Assembly (NCBI RefSeq): GCF_030372105.1
Contig: NZ_JAUDBQ010000005.1
Location: forward strand, 1 to 64,000
Source of the DNA: Cellulomonas cellasea
Lineage (GTDB): Bacteria > Actinomycetota > Actinomycetes > Actinomycetales > Cellulomonadaceae
Direction of reading: 5' to 3'
DNA: 64,000 nt
Under the pieces are notes generated by a model. It was not told the origin of the DNA, made no database searches, and saw only the letters and a program-made list of their open reading frames with translations. Below, one piece after another: positions 27,557 to 37,055 of the stretch. The position numbers and the translations under genes were made by a program. Each line of letters opens with the position of its first letter. Position 1 is the stretch's first letter.

Positions 27557-27979
27557 ATGAACCGGAACCTGCTCGGCCCTGAGCCCACCCTCCTGCCTGC
27601 CGACGGCGCCGACGCCCAGGCGCGACTCCTGCTCTCCGGCGGCTCGGACGCGCGCGACGCCGCGCGCGCCGTTCCCGCGTCGTCCTTCGCCTGGGCGCTG
27701 CTCGCCGAGCAGGCGCTCTCCGAGGTGGGCGACCCGGTCGCGGCGTACGCCTACGCGCGGACCGGCTACCACCGCGGGCTCGACGCGCTGCGGCGCGCGG
27801 GGTGGCGCGGCGCGGGGGAGATCCCTGCGGACCACGTGCCGAACCAGGGCTTCCTGCGGGCGCTGCTCGCGCTGGCCGACGCCGCCGACGCGATCGGCGA
27901 GGAGGACGAGGCCGCGCGGTGCACGCAGTTCCTCACGGACTCGGGCACCTCAGTGGTCGAGGTCGCGGCGCTGCGCTGA
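27557..27979 (+). CDS. DUF3151 family protein
   Basis: 140 residues. The conserved actinobacterial pattern is present: LLGPEPTLLP, ASSFAWALLAEQAL, AYAYARTGYHRGLDALRR and VPNQGFLRALLALADAA. Probably a helical cytosolic protein with no known activity. It commonly lies between fba and purA in related genomes, as here. A terminator and a separate purA promoter region follow. Confidence 0.9.
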   Translation: MNRNLLGPEPTLLPADGADAQARLLLSGGSDARDAARAVPASSFAWALLAEQALSEVGDPVAAYAYARTGYHRGLDALRRAGWRGAGEIPADHVPNQGFLRALLALADAADAIGEEDEAARCTQFLTDSGTSVVEVAALR

Positions 27980-27987
27980 CCGTGGGC

Positions 27988-28019
27988 CGAGCCCGGCGCC
28001 GGATTCGGCGCCGGGCTCG
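27988..28019 (+). terminator. Terminator after the DUF3151 gene
   Basis: Arms 27988-28001 and 28006-28019 form a perfect 14-bp stem (CGAGCCCGGCGCCG) with loop GATT, 8 nt after the stop codon. No clear T-run follows, as is usual in GC-rich actinobacteria. Confidence 0.75.
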
Positions 28020-28043
28020 CTGCAGGACTGATCGCACAGGTCA

Positions 28044-29472
<1,429 letters not shown>

Positions 29473-29473
29473 C

Positions 29474-29977
29474 ATGAGACGCCGACGAGCGCACGGCCTG
29501 GCTGTCGCGCTCGTCGGCGCCCTCATCGGCGCGGCCGCCCTCAGCGGCTGCACACCCTGGGGAGCGGCGGGCGAGCCGCCGCAGGGGCCGAACCTCAGCG
29601 AAGAGGACCTCGCGCAGGCCCGCGAACGGTGGAAGGCCGCCGACATGGCCGACTACTCCTACGTGCTCGAGGGCACGTGCGGCGAGCAGCAGCTCGTGGG
29701 CCGATGGGCCGTGCGTGTGGCCGGCGGCGCCGTGGCCGAGGTCGCATCCGAGATCCCCGACGGGTGGACGCCCACCGCCGAGCAGTACGAGGGCATCCCC
29801 ACCGTCCCCGACCTCTTCGACCGGCTCGAGGCCTCCCTCGCGGGCGACGGGAACACCCACGCCACCTTCAGCCCGCACTGGGGCCACCCGATGGCGCTCG
29901 TCCTCGACCCGATGCCCGCCGCCGTCGACGACGAGACGTGCCTGACGGTCACCGCCGTCACACCGCTGGAACCGTGA
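29474..29977 (+). CDS. Small secreted lipoprotein (DUF6174-like)
   Basis: 167 residues. Arg-rich signal peptide with lipobox AALSGC, so it should be lipid-anchored outside. The mature part has RWKAADMADYSYVLEGTCGE and a second half with VPDLFDRLEASLAGDG, the pattern of small actinobacterial DUF6174-type proteins. Function unknown. Translation is probably coupled to purA, as one base separates the two genes. Confidence 0.7.
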   Translation: MRRRRAHGLAVALVGALIGAAALSGCTPWGAAGEPPQGPNLSEEDLAQARERWKAADMADYSYVLEGTCGEQQLVGRWAVRVAGGAVAEVASEIPDGWTPTAEQYEGIPTVPDLFDRLEASLAGDGNTHATFSPHWGHPMALVLDPMPAAVDDETCLTVTAVTPLEP

Positions 29978-29992
29978 ACCCCGGGCGGCCGC

Positions 29993-30412
29993 TCAGGACG
30001 TGAAAGTCCAGCCCGTGACCTCGGACAGCCGGCCACGCCACGGGCCCAGCCACGTCTCCTGACCGCCCGGGCCCACCAGGCTCGCGTTCTCCAGATGGAC
30101 GAACCCCGACGGGATGGCGCCGTGATCGGGCAGGCCCCGCTTGGCGTGCTCATCGGCCTGGATCGCGGCCCGCAGCCGGAACATGCCGAGCACCGCCTCG
30201 CCGAGCATCTCTTGTCCCGAGAAGCGGCTCATCTGCGTGGCCAGCCCCTCGAAGTGCCTGGCCACGCCCACCAGCCTGCCGCCGATGAGCCCTGCGGGAA
30301 CCGTGAGGACGAGGCCCACCGTGACTCCCGTGGTGTCGGCCAGGTGCACCAGGAACCCGAGCTCGGGGTCGACGTCGGACCCCTCGACCAGGCCGAGGCT
30401 CTCGTGTGTCAT
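29993..30412 (-). CDS. Uncharacterised small protein, weakly GvpU-like
   Basis: 139 residues, no signal peptide or membrane helix. The centre (VTVGLVLTVPAGLIGGRLVG then YFEGLA-like ARHFEGLATQM) recalls the beta-strand pattern of GvpU gas-vesicle accessory proteins. The likeness is weak and no other gas-vesicle gene is present. Convergent with the lipoprotein gene. I cannot assign a function. Confidence 0.55.
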   Translation of the reverse strand: MTHESLGLVEGSDVDPELGFLVHLADTTGVTVGLVLTVPAGLIGGRLVGVARHFEGLATQMSRFSGQEMLGEAVLGMFRLRAAIQADEHAKRGLPDHGAIPSGFVHLENASLVGPGGQETWLGPWRGRLSEVTGWTFTS

Positions 30413-30602
30413 CGCCGTCGGTTCCTGCTCATGGGCTCACGGTAACCGTGCAGATGGGACGCACCGGACGATTCGGCCTGGGGTGGCTGTGCATCGCCCG
30501 TTCGGGCGTGTCCGATGCCCGCGCGGGTTCACCCCTCCGACGTCGGCGGCCGTTCGCGAGCGTCTGGGCGCGGAGTTAGCGTCGAACGAAGGGGGCGAGG
30601 CC

Positions 30603-31415
30603 ATGACTCCAGTTGTCGAGGGATTCGGACGCAACATCACCCGCCGCACCTACCCCGTCCGGGGCGTGCCGCTGATGCAGACCTTCTACCTGCGCTTCTC
30701 GCATGAGGACCGGCACATCGACGCCGTGGGCGTGGAAGTGGAGGTGCCGGACACGAACACCCTGACGATCGAGTACTTCGACGAGAGCCGCAACGACGAG
30801 TACTTCTACCGGGTCCAGCACCAGGACCTCATCAACAGGCGGATCATCCCGGGACAGATCGAGAGCGTGGCCAAGGCCAAGGAGACCCGCGAGCTGGACA
30901 AGCCGTCCGGTGATTACGTCTTCGTGCTCAGTGGCTTCGTCTTCTACTTCCGCGGCTCCGACCAGCACGTCGACCAGATCAAGCTGCTGGAGTCCGACGG
31001 GCGCCTGTCGGTGGCGTTCAACGACCAGGACGACAAGGAGACGTTCCTGTGGCGCGCGCAGTACGCCTGGGTGCCGCAGGACCTCATCCTGGGCGACCAC
31101 CGGGCGACAGGCACCCGCGCGCGGGGCGGGGTGCGGAGGGCCATCCCGCCGGGCGTGCCCTTCATCCAGGGGTTCCACCTCAACTTCCGGCCGTACTTCA
31201 CGCCCGGCTCGGACCACCACCTGCGGGAGATCGGCGTGCTCACCCGGTGGCCCACCGAGGACTTCATGGAGATCTACTACTCCGACCGCAACGGTGACGA
31301 CGGCTTCGACTGGGAGGTCCGGCTCGCGTACCTGGCTGACCAGGGCTTCACGGCGCCGGAAGCCGCGGACCTCCAACTGCGGGAGTTCACCACTGCGGAG
31401 ATCGAGATCGACTAG
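30603..31415 (+). CDS. Uncharacterised protein with three similar beta-rich repeats
   Basis: 270 residues from ATG 30603, preceded by a GGGGGCGAGG site. Three repeats can be aligned by eye. Repeat 1 is about residues 21-76 (LMQTFYLRFSHEDRHIDAVG). Repeat 2 is about 101-160 (SGFVFYFRGSDQHVDQIKLL). Repeat 3 is about 182-240 (IQGFHLNFRPYFTPGSDHHL). Each has a start like F-x-L-x-F, a D-x-H segment and an end like I-x-Y-x-D-x-N-x-D-x-x-F-x-W-x-V. No signal peptide. It could be a lectin-like or beta-trefoil-like protein, but I do not recognise the family. Confidence 0.6.
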   Translation: MTPVVEGFGRNITRRTYPVRGVPLMQTFYLRFSHEDRHIDAVGVEVEVPDTNTLTIEYFDESRNDEYFYRVQHQDLINRRIIPGQIESVAKAKETRELDKPSGDYVFVLSGFVFYFRGSDQHVDQIKLLESDGRLSVAFNDQDDKETFLWRAQYAWVPQDLILGDHRATGTRARGGVRRAIPPGVPFIQGFHLNFRPYFTPGSDHHLREIGVLTRWPTEDFMEIYYSDRNGDDGFDWEVRLAYLADQGFTAPEAADLQLREFTTAEIEID

Positions 31416-31475
31416 CCGGGACCGCGAGTCGGGGCGCGGCGGTGATGGGCTCGACCGCGCGGTGAGGGGCTGTCG

Positions 31476-33194
31476 TCACTTCGCCTGGTCGTAGCTGTGC
31501 ACGACGGCGACTTGGAGGGCGAAGTCGACGGGGGAGTCGCCGAAGAGGAGGCGGCCGGCCTCGACGGCGGCGTCGCGGATGGCGGCGGCGACCTCGTCGG
31601 CCACCGGCTCGGGGGAGTGGACCATCACCTCGTCGTGCAGGAAGAACACGAGGTGCGGACGGCCGTCGATCGCGCGGAGCCTGCGCCGCAGGGCCGCCAT
31701 CCAGCACAGCGCCCACTCCGCGGCGGTGCCCTGCACCACGAAGTTGCGGGTGAACCGCCCCCAGGTCCGGGCCTGCTGTCGGGCGGCGCGGACGTCGGCG
31801 GGCTCCGCGCCCTCGGCCGACGCGGCGCGCAGCTCGGCCATGCGGGCCGCGTCGGGCGCCGGCGAGGTGCGGCCCAGCCAGGTGGAGACCGGCTCGCCGC
31901 GCTCACCCGCGCGCGCCGCCGCCTCGACCAAGCCCACGGCCCGGGGATAGGCGCGCGTCAGGCGAGGCATGAGCATCGCGCTCGCGCCGGTGGTGGCGCC
32001 GTAGATCGCGCCGAGCATCGCGTACTTGGCCTGCTCGCGGGTCTCGACGATGCCGGCGTCGACCACGCCCTGATACAGGTCCGCGTGCCGCCCGGCCGCC
32101 GCCATCGCGTCGTCTCCCGACATCGCGGCGAGCACCCGCGGCTCGAGCTGCGCGGCGTCGGCGACCACCAGCCGCCAGCCCGGATCGGCCCGCACCGCCC
32201 CACGGATGCTCGCCGGGAGCTGCAGCGCGCCGCCACCGCTCGACGCCCACCGGCCCGTCACCACGCCAGCCGGCACGTAGTCGGGCCGGAACCGGCCGTC
32301 ACGCACCCACTGCTCCATCCACGCCCAGCCGTTGGCGCTGAGCAGCCGGGCCAGCTTCTTGTACTCCAGCAGCGGCGCGGCCACCGGATGGTCGAGCGCC
32401 TGGATATCCCACTTGCGGGTCGACTCCACATCCAGCCCCGCCGCCCGCATCCCGCGCAGCAGGTCCTGCTGCGAGTCGAGGTTCAGCGCGGGCTGGCTCA
32501 AAGCAGTGCGCACCTCGGCGGCCAGGGCCTCCAGGCGGCTCGGACGACCGCCGCCGGCAGGGCGCGTGCCGAGTTCGCGGGTCAGCAGCTCATGGTGGAC
32601 GGCGACGTCCCACGGCAGGCCGTCGTGGCGCATCTCGGCGGCGATCAGGGCGCCTGTCGACTCGGCGGCGAGCAGCAGGCGGAGGCGGCCCGGATCGTCC
32701 GCGCCGGCGACCGCCGCGAACTGGCGTTGGAGCTCGGCGAGCGGGTCGGAGTCGTCGGGGGCGTCCTCATCGGTGGCGGCGTGGGCGGCGGCGGGCGTGG
32801 AGGCGAGCCTCGGGTCGTCGAACAGGCTCACCTCGACCGCCTTCGGCTCGCCGGGCGGCGGCTCATCCCATCGGCCCGGCGCGGACTGCGCGAGCTCCGA
32901 GTCCTGCGTCAGCACGCTGCGCCGCAAGATCGCGTGGCATAACCGCAGGTCATGGCAGCGCTCGACCCGGACCCCGGCGGCCAGCAGCGGCGGATACCAG
33001 CGGGCGGTGTCGTCCCACACCCAGCGGGGACGCTCGGCCTCGCGGGCGGCGACAGCGGCGGGGAGGCCGGCCTTCGGCACGTCTGCGCGGGCGAGTGGCT
33101 GGCCGTCGTCGGTGACGTCCTGCAGCACGACCACGTCCGACAAGGCGGGGTGGTCGAGCACGACGGTCAGGGGCACGGTCCATTGTCGGGCCAC
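31476..33194 (-). CDS. PolA-like DNA polymerase with degenerate 3'-5' exonuclease domain
   Basis: 572 residues from GTG 33194. The N-terminal part (about 1-200) corresponds to the exonuclease-like domain but lacks an obvious DxE exo-I motif. A linker leads to the family A polymerase domain. Motif A is ADAAQLEPRVLAAMSGD (near 345; the usual DYSQIELR is altered but the Asp is kept). Motif B is REQAKYAMLGAIYG and motif C is FLHDEVMVH (near 518). No 5' nuclease domain is present. Such proteins occur beside normal PolA in actinobacteria and may serve in repair. Proofreading is doubtful here. Confidence 0.87.
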   Translation of the reverse strand: MARQWTVPLTVVLDHPALSDVVVLQDVTDDGQPLARADVPKAGLPAAVAAREAERPRWVWDDTARWYPPLLAAGVRVERCHDLRLCHAILRRSVLTQDSELAQSAPGRWDEPPPGEPKAVEVSLFDDPRLASTPAAAHAATDEDAPDDSDPLAELQRQFAAVAGADDPGRLRLLLAAESTGALIAAEMRHDGLPWDVAVHHELLTRELGTRPAGGGRPSRLEALAAEVRTALSQPALNLDSQQDLLRGMRAAGLDVESTRKWDIQALDHPVAAPLLEYKKLARLLSANGWAWMEQWVRDGRFRPDYVPAGVVTGRWASSGGGALQLPASIRGAVRADPGWRLVVADAAQLEPRVLAAMSGDDAMAAAGRHADLYQGVVDAGIVETREQAKYAMLGAIYGATTGASAMLMPRLTRAYPRAVGLVEAAARAGERGEPVSTWLGRTSPAPDAARMAELRAASAEGAEPADVRAARQQARTWGRFTRNFVVQGTAAEWALCWMAALRRRLRAIDGRPHLVFFLHDEVMVHSPEPVADEVAAAIRDAAVEAGRLLFGDSPVDFALQVAVVHSYDQAK

Positions 33195-33239
33195 GGTCTG
33201 ACATGGCCGGTCAGGCCGCGGGTCTTCTACGGTGGAGGG

Positions 33240-33419
33240 GTGTCCAGCCGCGACGCCGACGAGCAACGACCGCGCGACCTCGCGGTGCTGCGCGCAGTGC
33301 GGGACCGGATCGACAGGGAGTACGCCCAGCCGCTCAACGTCGACGCGCTCGCCCGCGACACGCACAGGATTTCGGCGATCGAGATCGGGCGCGCGACGGC
33401 GTACCCCGGCGGTCCGTGA
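33240..33419 (+). pseudogene. Truncated AraC-type regulator remnant
   Basis: From GTG 33240 the frame encodes about 59 residues. The first 44 (LAVLRAVRDRIDREYAQPLN, then VDALARDTH) match the start of an AraC/XylS helix-turn-helix domain. After that the expected second half of the domain is missing and an unrelated tail of about 15 residues leads to a stop. A TACGGT box 6 nt upstream is a normal promoter element, so the gene probably was once active. The cut coincides with the start of a low-GC segment, which suggests insertion or deletion at this point. Confidence 0.65.
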
Positions 33420-33580
33420 TGCCCCAGCAAACCAGAAGCCCTGCAACACACGTGAATGACCCGCCAATAGCGGCGCCGGGGATGGGCCGTTTGTCGTCAC
33501 TTCCTAGGCGGGCCATAAATGTTGGGCTTCTTGCCTGCAATCGCTGTGCTGTGAGTCGGGCGCTCCGACGGCCCGGAGAG

Positions 33581-35089
33581 TTAAGCGGTCGAACTTGATC
33601 CCGCAAGTCTGTGTGCCGTCAATTTGGCGGCCAAACGCTCTGCGATATGTGTCACTTGCGGTTCGAGCAACTGAGAACGGTCGACAGTCTCACCCCCGAC
33701 GTCCCTGGAAATATCGAAGGCGCCATAGTCTTGTCCCGTAAACCAGATTGGGATTACGGCCTTCTCGCCAAATCGCTTCTTGAACTGCTCGGACTCGAAC
33801 TTCGTCCAGATGCGCTTCGGATAATCGGGGCCAAGGATGGCGACGACAAAACTTGCCTCGCTCTTGTAGATTGGGGCGAGGTATTCCTCTACGTTCTCTG
33901 CAAGGATGCGCGCTTGTTCCTCCTTATCGTAGAAGACCCCGTGCTCAAGTTCGCTGAGTGCATTGAATAGCAACTCGGCGATGTCCCGATCTGACCCGGC
34001 GAATGATAAGGCGAAATCGTAGCGCGTCGAGAATGATACGTCGAAGTACCCAATCCTCTCGGCGAACCGATTCCAGGCAAGGTTCTTGATGAAGTAGAAG
34101 AACTTCGGGTCCTCGACGGCGAGGACGCGTGCGTCGGCATCGTAGTGCAGTAGATCACCCAGCAGATCTGCCTGCTCATCTAGTAGGTTCTCCAGATGGC
34201 CCTTCTCCACAACCTGACTAACGCTGCCGCGAAGGGTTGGGTGCTTGGACATCTCTCTGTCGAGGTCGATCGTCCATTCGTCACTGAGGGAGAGCCATCG
34301 GAGAATCTGGAGGTACGGCGCCCTCCCTTCGCGACGCAACTTCTTCCCTTTTGCAAATACCTCGGCCCGCTTGTAGAAGGTTCCGGCGAGTCGGTCGAGA
34401 ACTCGCTCTCGCACCAGTTCGTACGAGGCATTTACAACCTGATGCTCAATAGAAGTCTCGGTGACGCCTGCGGTCAGGCATGCGTCATGGCAGAGCATCT
34501 GTGCGATGTTGAAACTGCCATCAGCCGCTTGGATGATGTCGCTTGCGACCGGAAACTCGACATTTAGGGCTAACGATCCCTTGTCGATGAGCTGCTTCAC
34601 TCGGTCGTCTGGATTGACTTCAAACTTGATTACCTCGATGCGCCCACTCAGGTCTGGCGCGAACGAAAGTAGTGATTCACCAGCTCGATTGATTCCGATG
34701 ACAACAATTTTTGTGTCTTCACGTTCTTCGTCCGCGAGCACCTTGAGATGGTCCGCAATTGCAAGCCGAGTGGTCTGGTCGAGTCGGTGAAAGTCGTCGA
34801 TAACGACGACGCCTGCACTCTCGATGTTTGGGAGTTCTGCGATCAACTCCCGGTCGTCTCGCCGGCGCGCAGACAGGCGTAGTGTCGACTTGGTGAGCTG
34901 CGGCTCCAAGCGTGCAAGCGCTTTTGTGACAGCGCTAGTCTTGCCGATACCTGATGGGCCTTCGATGACAACGCCGCGGCCCTTGGTGCGCAGGGCGACG
35001 AGAAGTCGAGAAAACTCGACTGGCTCCACGAAAGTTACTTCGGGCACGCCCGAGAGTTTGAAAACGTCTTCCAGTTGATAGTTGTCCAT
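33581..35089 (-). CDS. P-loop NTPase with C-terminal TIR domain, candidate antiphage NADase
   Basis: 502 residues, starting at an ATG with GAGAGGGG upstream. The N-terminal AAA/STAND-type ATPase has Walker A GPSGIGKT (44-51), Walker B VVVIDDFH (94-101) and a sensor-like VVIGINRAG (129-137). A helical middle region (about 160-345) follows. The TIR domain (about 357-455) begins YDFALSFAGSDRD, has VVAILGPDY and WTKFESEQF, where Glu432 after Trp428 fits the catalytic Glu of NAD-cleaving TIRs. No signal peptide. The gene is far lower in GC than its neighbours, so it was probably acquired. Inferred role: sensing of infection and NAD+ depletion. The trigger is unknown. Confidence 0.85.
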   Translation of the reverse strand: MDNYQLEDVFKLSGVPEVTFVEPVEFSRLLVALRTKGRGVVIEGPSGIGKTSAVTKALARLEPQLTKSTLRLSARRRDDRELIAELPNIESAGVVVIDDFHRLDQTTRLAIADHLKVLADEEREDTKIVVIGINRAGESLLSFAPDLSGRIEVIKFEVNPDDRVKQLIDKGSLALNVEFPVASDIIQAADGSFNIAQMLCHDACLTAGVTETSIEHQVVNASYELVRERVLDRLAGTFYKRAEVFAKGKKLRREGRAPYLQILRWLSLSDEWTIDLDREMSKHPTLRGSVSQVVEKGHLENLLDEQADLLGDLLHYDADARVLAVEDPKFFYFIKNLAWNRFAERIGYFDVSFSTRYDFALSFAGSDRDIAELLFNALSELEHGVFYDKEEQARILAENVEEYLAPIYKSEASFVVAILGPDYPKRIWTKFESEQFKKRFGEKAVIPIWFTGQDYGAFDISRDVGGETVDRSQLLEPQVTHIAERLAAKLTAHRLAGSSSTA

Positions 35090-35184
35090 GTCGCCCCTCT
35101 CAGCGTTGGGAAGACTACCGGTGCAATGAGAGTGACGGTGGCGTTCGTGGTTCGGGTCAGCGAAGTGCCTGGCACACTCGCGGC

Positions 35185-36207
35185 GTGATCAGGTATCCGC
35201 GCCCGGTGGTCGATGGTGATGTCGTCGGTGTGGTGAGCCCGTCTGCTGGGGTCGAGGCGCAGCATCAGGCCCGGCTGGCGGTGGCGCTCGACCGTGTGCG
35301 CGACCTCGGGTTCAGGGTGCGGGCGGGCTCGCTGCTGAGTGGATCGGGCGTGGCGAGCGGTTCGGCTCAGGCCCGGGCAGACGAGTTGATGGCGATGATG
35401 ACCGATCCGCAGGTGCGTGCCGTTGTCCCGCCGTGGGGCGGTGAGATCGCGATCGACCTGCTGCACCGGTTGGACTGGGACGAGTTGGCTGCCGATCCGA
35501 CGTGGCTTGTGGGGTACTCCGATATCTCGACGCTGCTGCTGCCGCTGATCTTGCGGACGGGGGTGGCGACGCTGCACGGGCAGAACCTGATGGATACGCC
35601 GTACCGGGTCCCGGCGCCGATGGCCGCCTGGCATGAGGTGGTGCGCGCGGCGTCGGGGAGCGCGATCACGCAGGGCGCCGCTGAGCGGTATCGCGCCAGC
35701 GGCTTCGACGACTTCGCCGCGATGCCGAACGTCGATGAGTACACGCTGGACACGCCGGGCGGCTGGACCCGGGTCGATGCCGACGGCGATGTGGACGTGA
35801 CCGGGCGGCTCATCGGCGGATGCCTGGAGACGGTCTCGCACTTGGCCGGGACGCCCTTCGGGGACGTGGACCGCTTCGTCCGCGACCACGCGCCCGAGGG
35901 GCTGATCGTCTACCTGGAATCGGCCCAGTCGGATGCCGCTGACGTGACCCGGCGCCTGTTCGGGCTGCGGTACGCCGGCTGGTTCACGCACGCCCGCGCG
36001 GTGCTGATCGGGCGGACGCGGGGCGGTGACCTCGCGGGGTGGAGCCAGCACGACGCGGCACGTCACGTCCTCGGTGACCTGGGCATCCCCGTGCTGGTCG
36101 ACGTGGACTGCGGTCACGTGCCACCGCACTTGTCCCTGGTGAACGGCGCGCTCGCGACCGTCACCCACACGTCCGAGGAGTCAATCCTGCGTCAGGAGCT
36201 CCGGTAG
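35185..36207 (+). CDS. S66 family peptidase (LD-carboxypeptidase / MccF-like)
   Basis: 340 residues from GTG 35185. The family triad is visible: nucleophile Ser112 in LVGYSDIST, the Glu in LIVYLESAQS (about 244) and the His in DVDCGHVPPH (about 312). Also present is AVVPPWGGEIAIDLL. S66 enzymes either trim murein tetrapeptides or, as MccF, inactivate microcin C-type antibiotics. The absence of a signal peptide and the accessory context favour the MccF-like role. It overlaps the 3' end of the convergent MmcQ/YjbR gene by 16 bp. Confidence 0.88.
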   Translation: MIRYPRPVVDGDVVGVVSPSAGVEAQHQARLAVALDRVRDLGFRVRAGSLLSGSGVASGSAQARADELMAMMTDPQVRAVVPPWGGEIAIDLLHRLDWDELAADPTWLVGYSDISTLLLPLILRTGVATLHGQNLMDTPYRVPAPMAAWHEVVRAASGSAITQGAAERYRASGFDDFAAMPNVDEYTLDTPGGWTRVDADGDVDVTGRLIGGCLETVSHLAGTPFGDVDRFVRDHAPEGLIVYLESAQSDAADVTRRLFGLRYAGWFTHARAVLIGRTRGGDLAGWSQHDAARHVLGDLGIPVLVDVDCGHVPPHLSLVNGALATVTHTSEESILRQELR

Positions 36208-36554
36208 TCCGATGCGCGGTGGTCGGCGACGAGCTCGTATGAACTGTGCACCAGGTCTTCGATGAGCCGCTTGGTGACGCCGCGGCCTGAGCCGATGGAG
36301 ATCCAGTGGTTCTTGTCGAGGTAGCGGCCGCGCGTGATCGACTCGTGGTCGCGGCGGAGTGCGTCCCCGTGGTGCGGGTCGGCCTTGACGGTGATGATCT
36401 GCTGGTCCGGGTCATCGTCGGTGACGATGAGGAACACCTTGCCCCGCGCCTTCCACACATCTAGGTGCGGTGTGAAGGGCCGGCCGTTGCTGACGCCTGT
36501 GAGCGACGCGGCTGTGTCTCGTGCGATCCGCTGGAGCTGCTCTCCGGAAAGCAT
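36192..36554 (-). CDS. MmcQ/YjbR family DNA-binding-like protein (copy 2)
   Basis: 120 residues from ATG 36554, overlapping the stop of the upstream paralogue by one base. GTG 36557 is also possible. The CyaY/YjbR-like fold is shown by PFTPHLDVWKARGKVFLIVT, ITVKADPHHGDALRRDH and the closing LIEDLVHSSYELV. MmcQ/YjbR proteins are small and of uncertain role, with some evidence of DNA binding. It forms a coupled pair with the preceding copy. Confidence 0.85.
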   Translation of the reverse strand: MLSGEQLQRIARDTAASLTGVSNGRPFTPHLDVWKARGKVFLIVTDDDPDQQIITVKADPHHGDALRRDHESITRGRYLDKNHWISIGSGRGVTKRLIEDLVHSSYELVADHRASDYRSS

Positions 36555-36940
36555 CACAGGTCTTTCCTGCCGAAGGTGTCGGGGTCGACGGGACGCTTCG
36601 CGCGCGGCAGATTCGCGACGACGAGCAGGTATGACTCAGTGACGAGGTCCTCGACGAGGCCCTTGCTCAGGTCACCACCGGGATGAAGCGTGATCCAGTG
36701 CCGCTTGTTCATGTGGTACCCGGGCGTGATGTCCTCGTGCTGTTCCCGGAGCGCTCTGCTGTCCTCCGGATCGGCCTTGACGATCACGATGGGCTCCCCG
36801 GTGATCTCGGTCATCAGCATGAATACCTTGCCCCACACCTTGAACACTTCCCAGTCGGGGCCGAATGGGTGCTCCAACCCGGCGCCCGGCAGCTCCTCGA
36901 CACGGTCCCTGGCGCACTGCTGCAGTCGGTCGCCTTGCAT
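36554..36940 (-). CDS. MmcQ/YjbR family DNA-binding-like protein (copy 1)
   Basis: 128 residues from ATG 36940, which follows GAGGAGG. The in-frame start at 36967 has no such site. The pattern matches the downstream paralogue: EHPFGPDWEVFKVWGKVFML, VIVKADPEDSRALREQHEDI, YHMNKRHWITL and LVEDLVTESYLLVV. The two genes overlap by one base and probably arose by tandem duplication, but the sequences have diverged well. Role unknown. Confidence 0.87.
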   Translation of the reverse strand: MQGDRLQQCARDRVEELPGAGLEHPFGPDWEVFKVWGKVFMLMTEITGEPIVIVKADPEDSRALREQHEDITPGYHMNKRHWITLHPGGDLSKGLVEDLVTESYLLVVANLPRAKRPVDPDTFGRKDL

Positions 36941-37055
36941 CGGTCCTCCTCGGGTCGCGGCCGGCACGAGGCCGTCCCGGGGCGCATCTCAGGGTAGGCG
37001 CCTGGTCTGACTGAGCCATGGGTCGCCGTGCGCCTCACTGTCAGCGAGGTGCGGG

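Noticed and set aside
29993-30412. Gas-vesicle locus
   Set aside because: Only one weakly GvpU-like protein is present and no gvpA, gvpF or other gas-vesicle gene is nearby.
33360-33600. tRNA or attachment site at the low-GC junction
   Set aside because: No cloverleaf or clear direct repeat was found by eye, so no att site is claimed.
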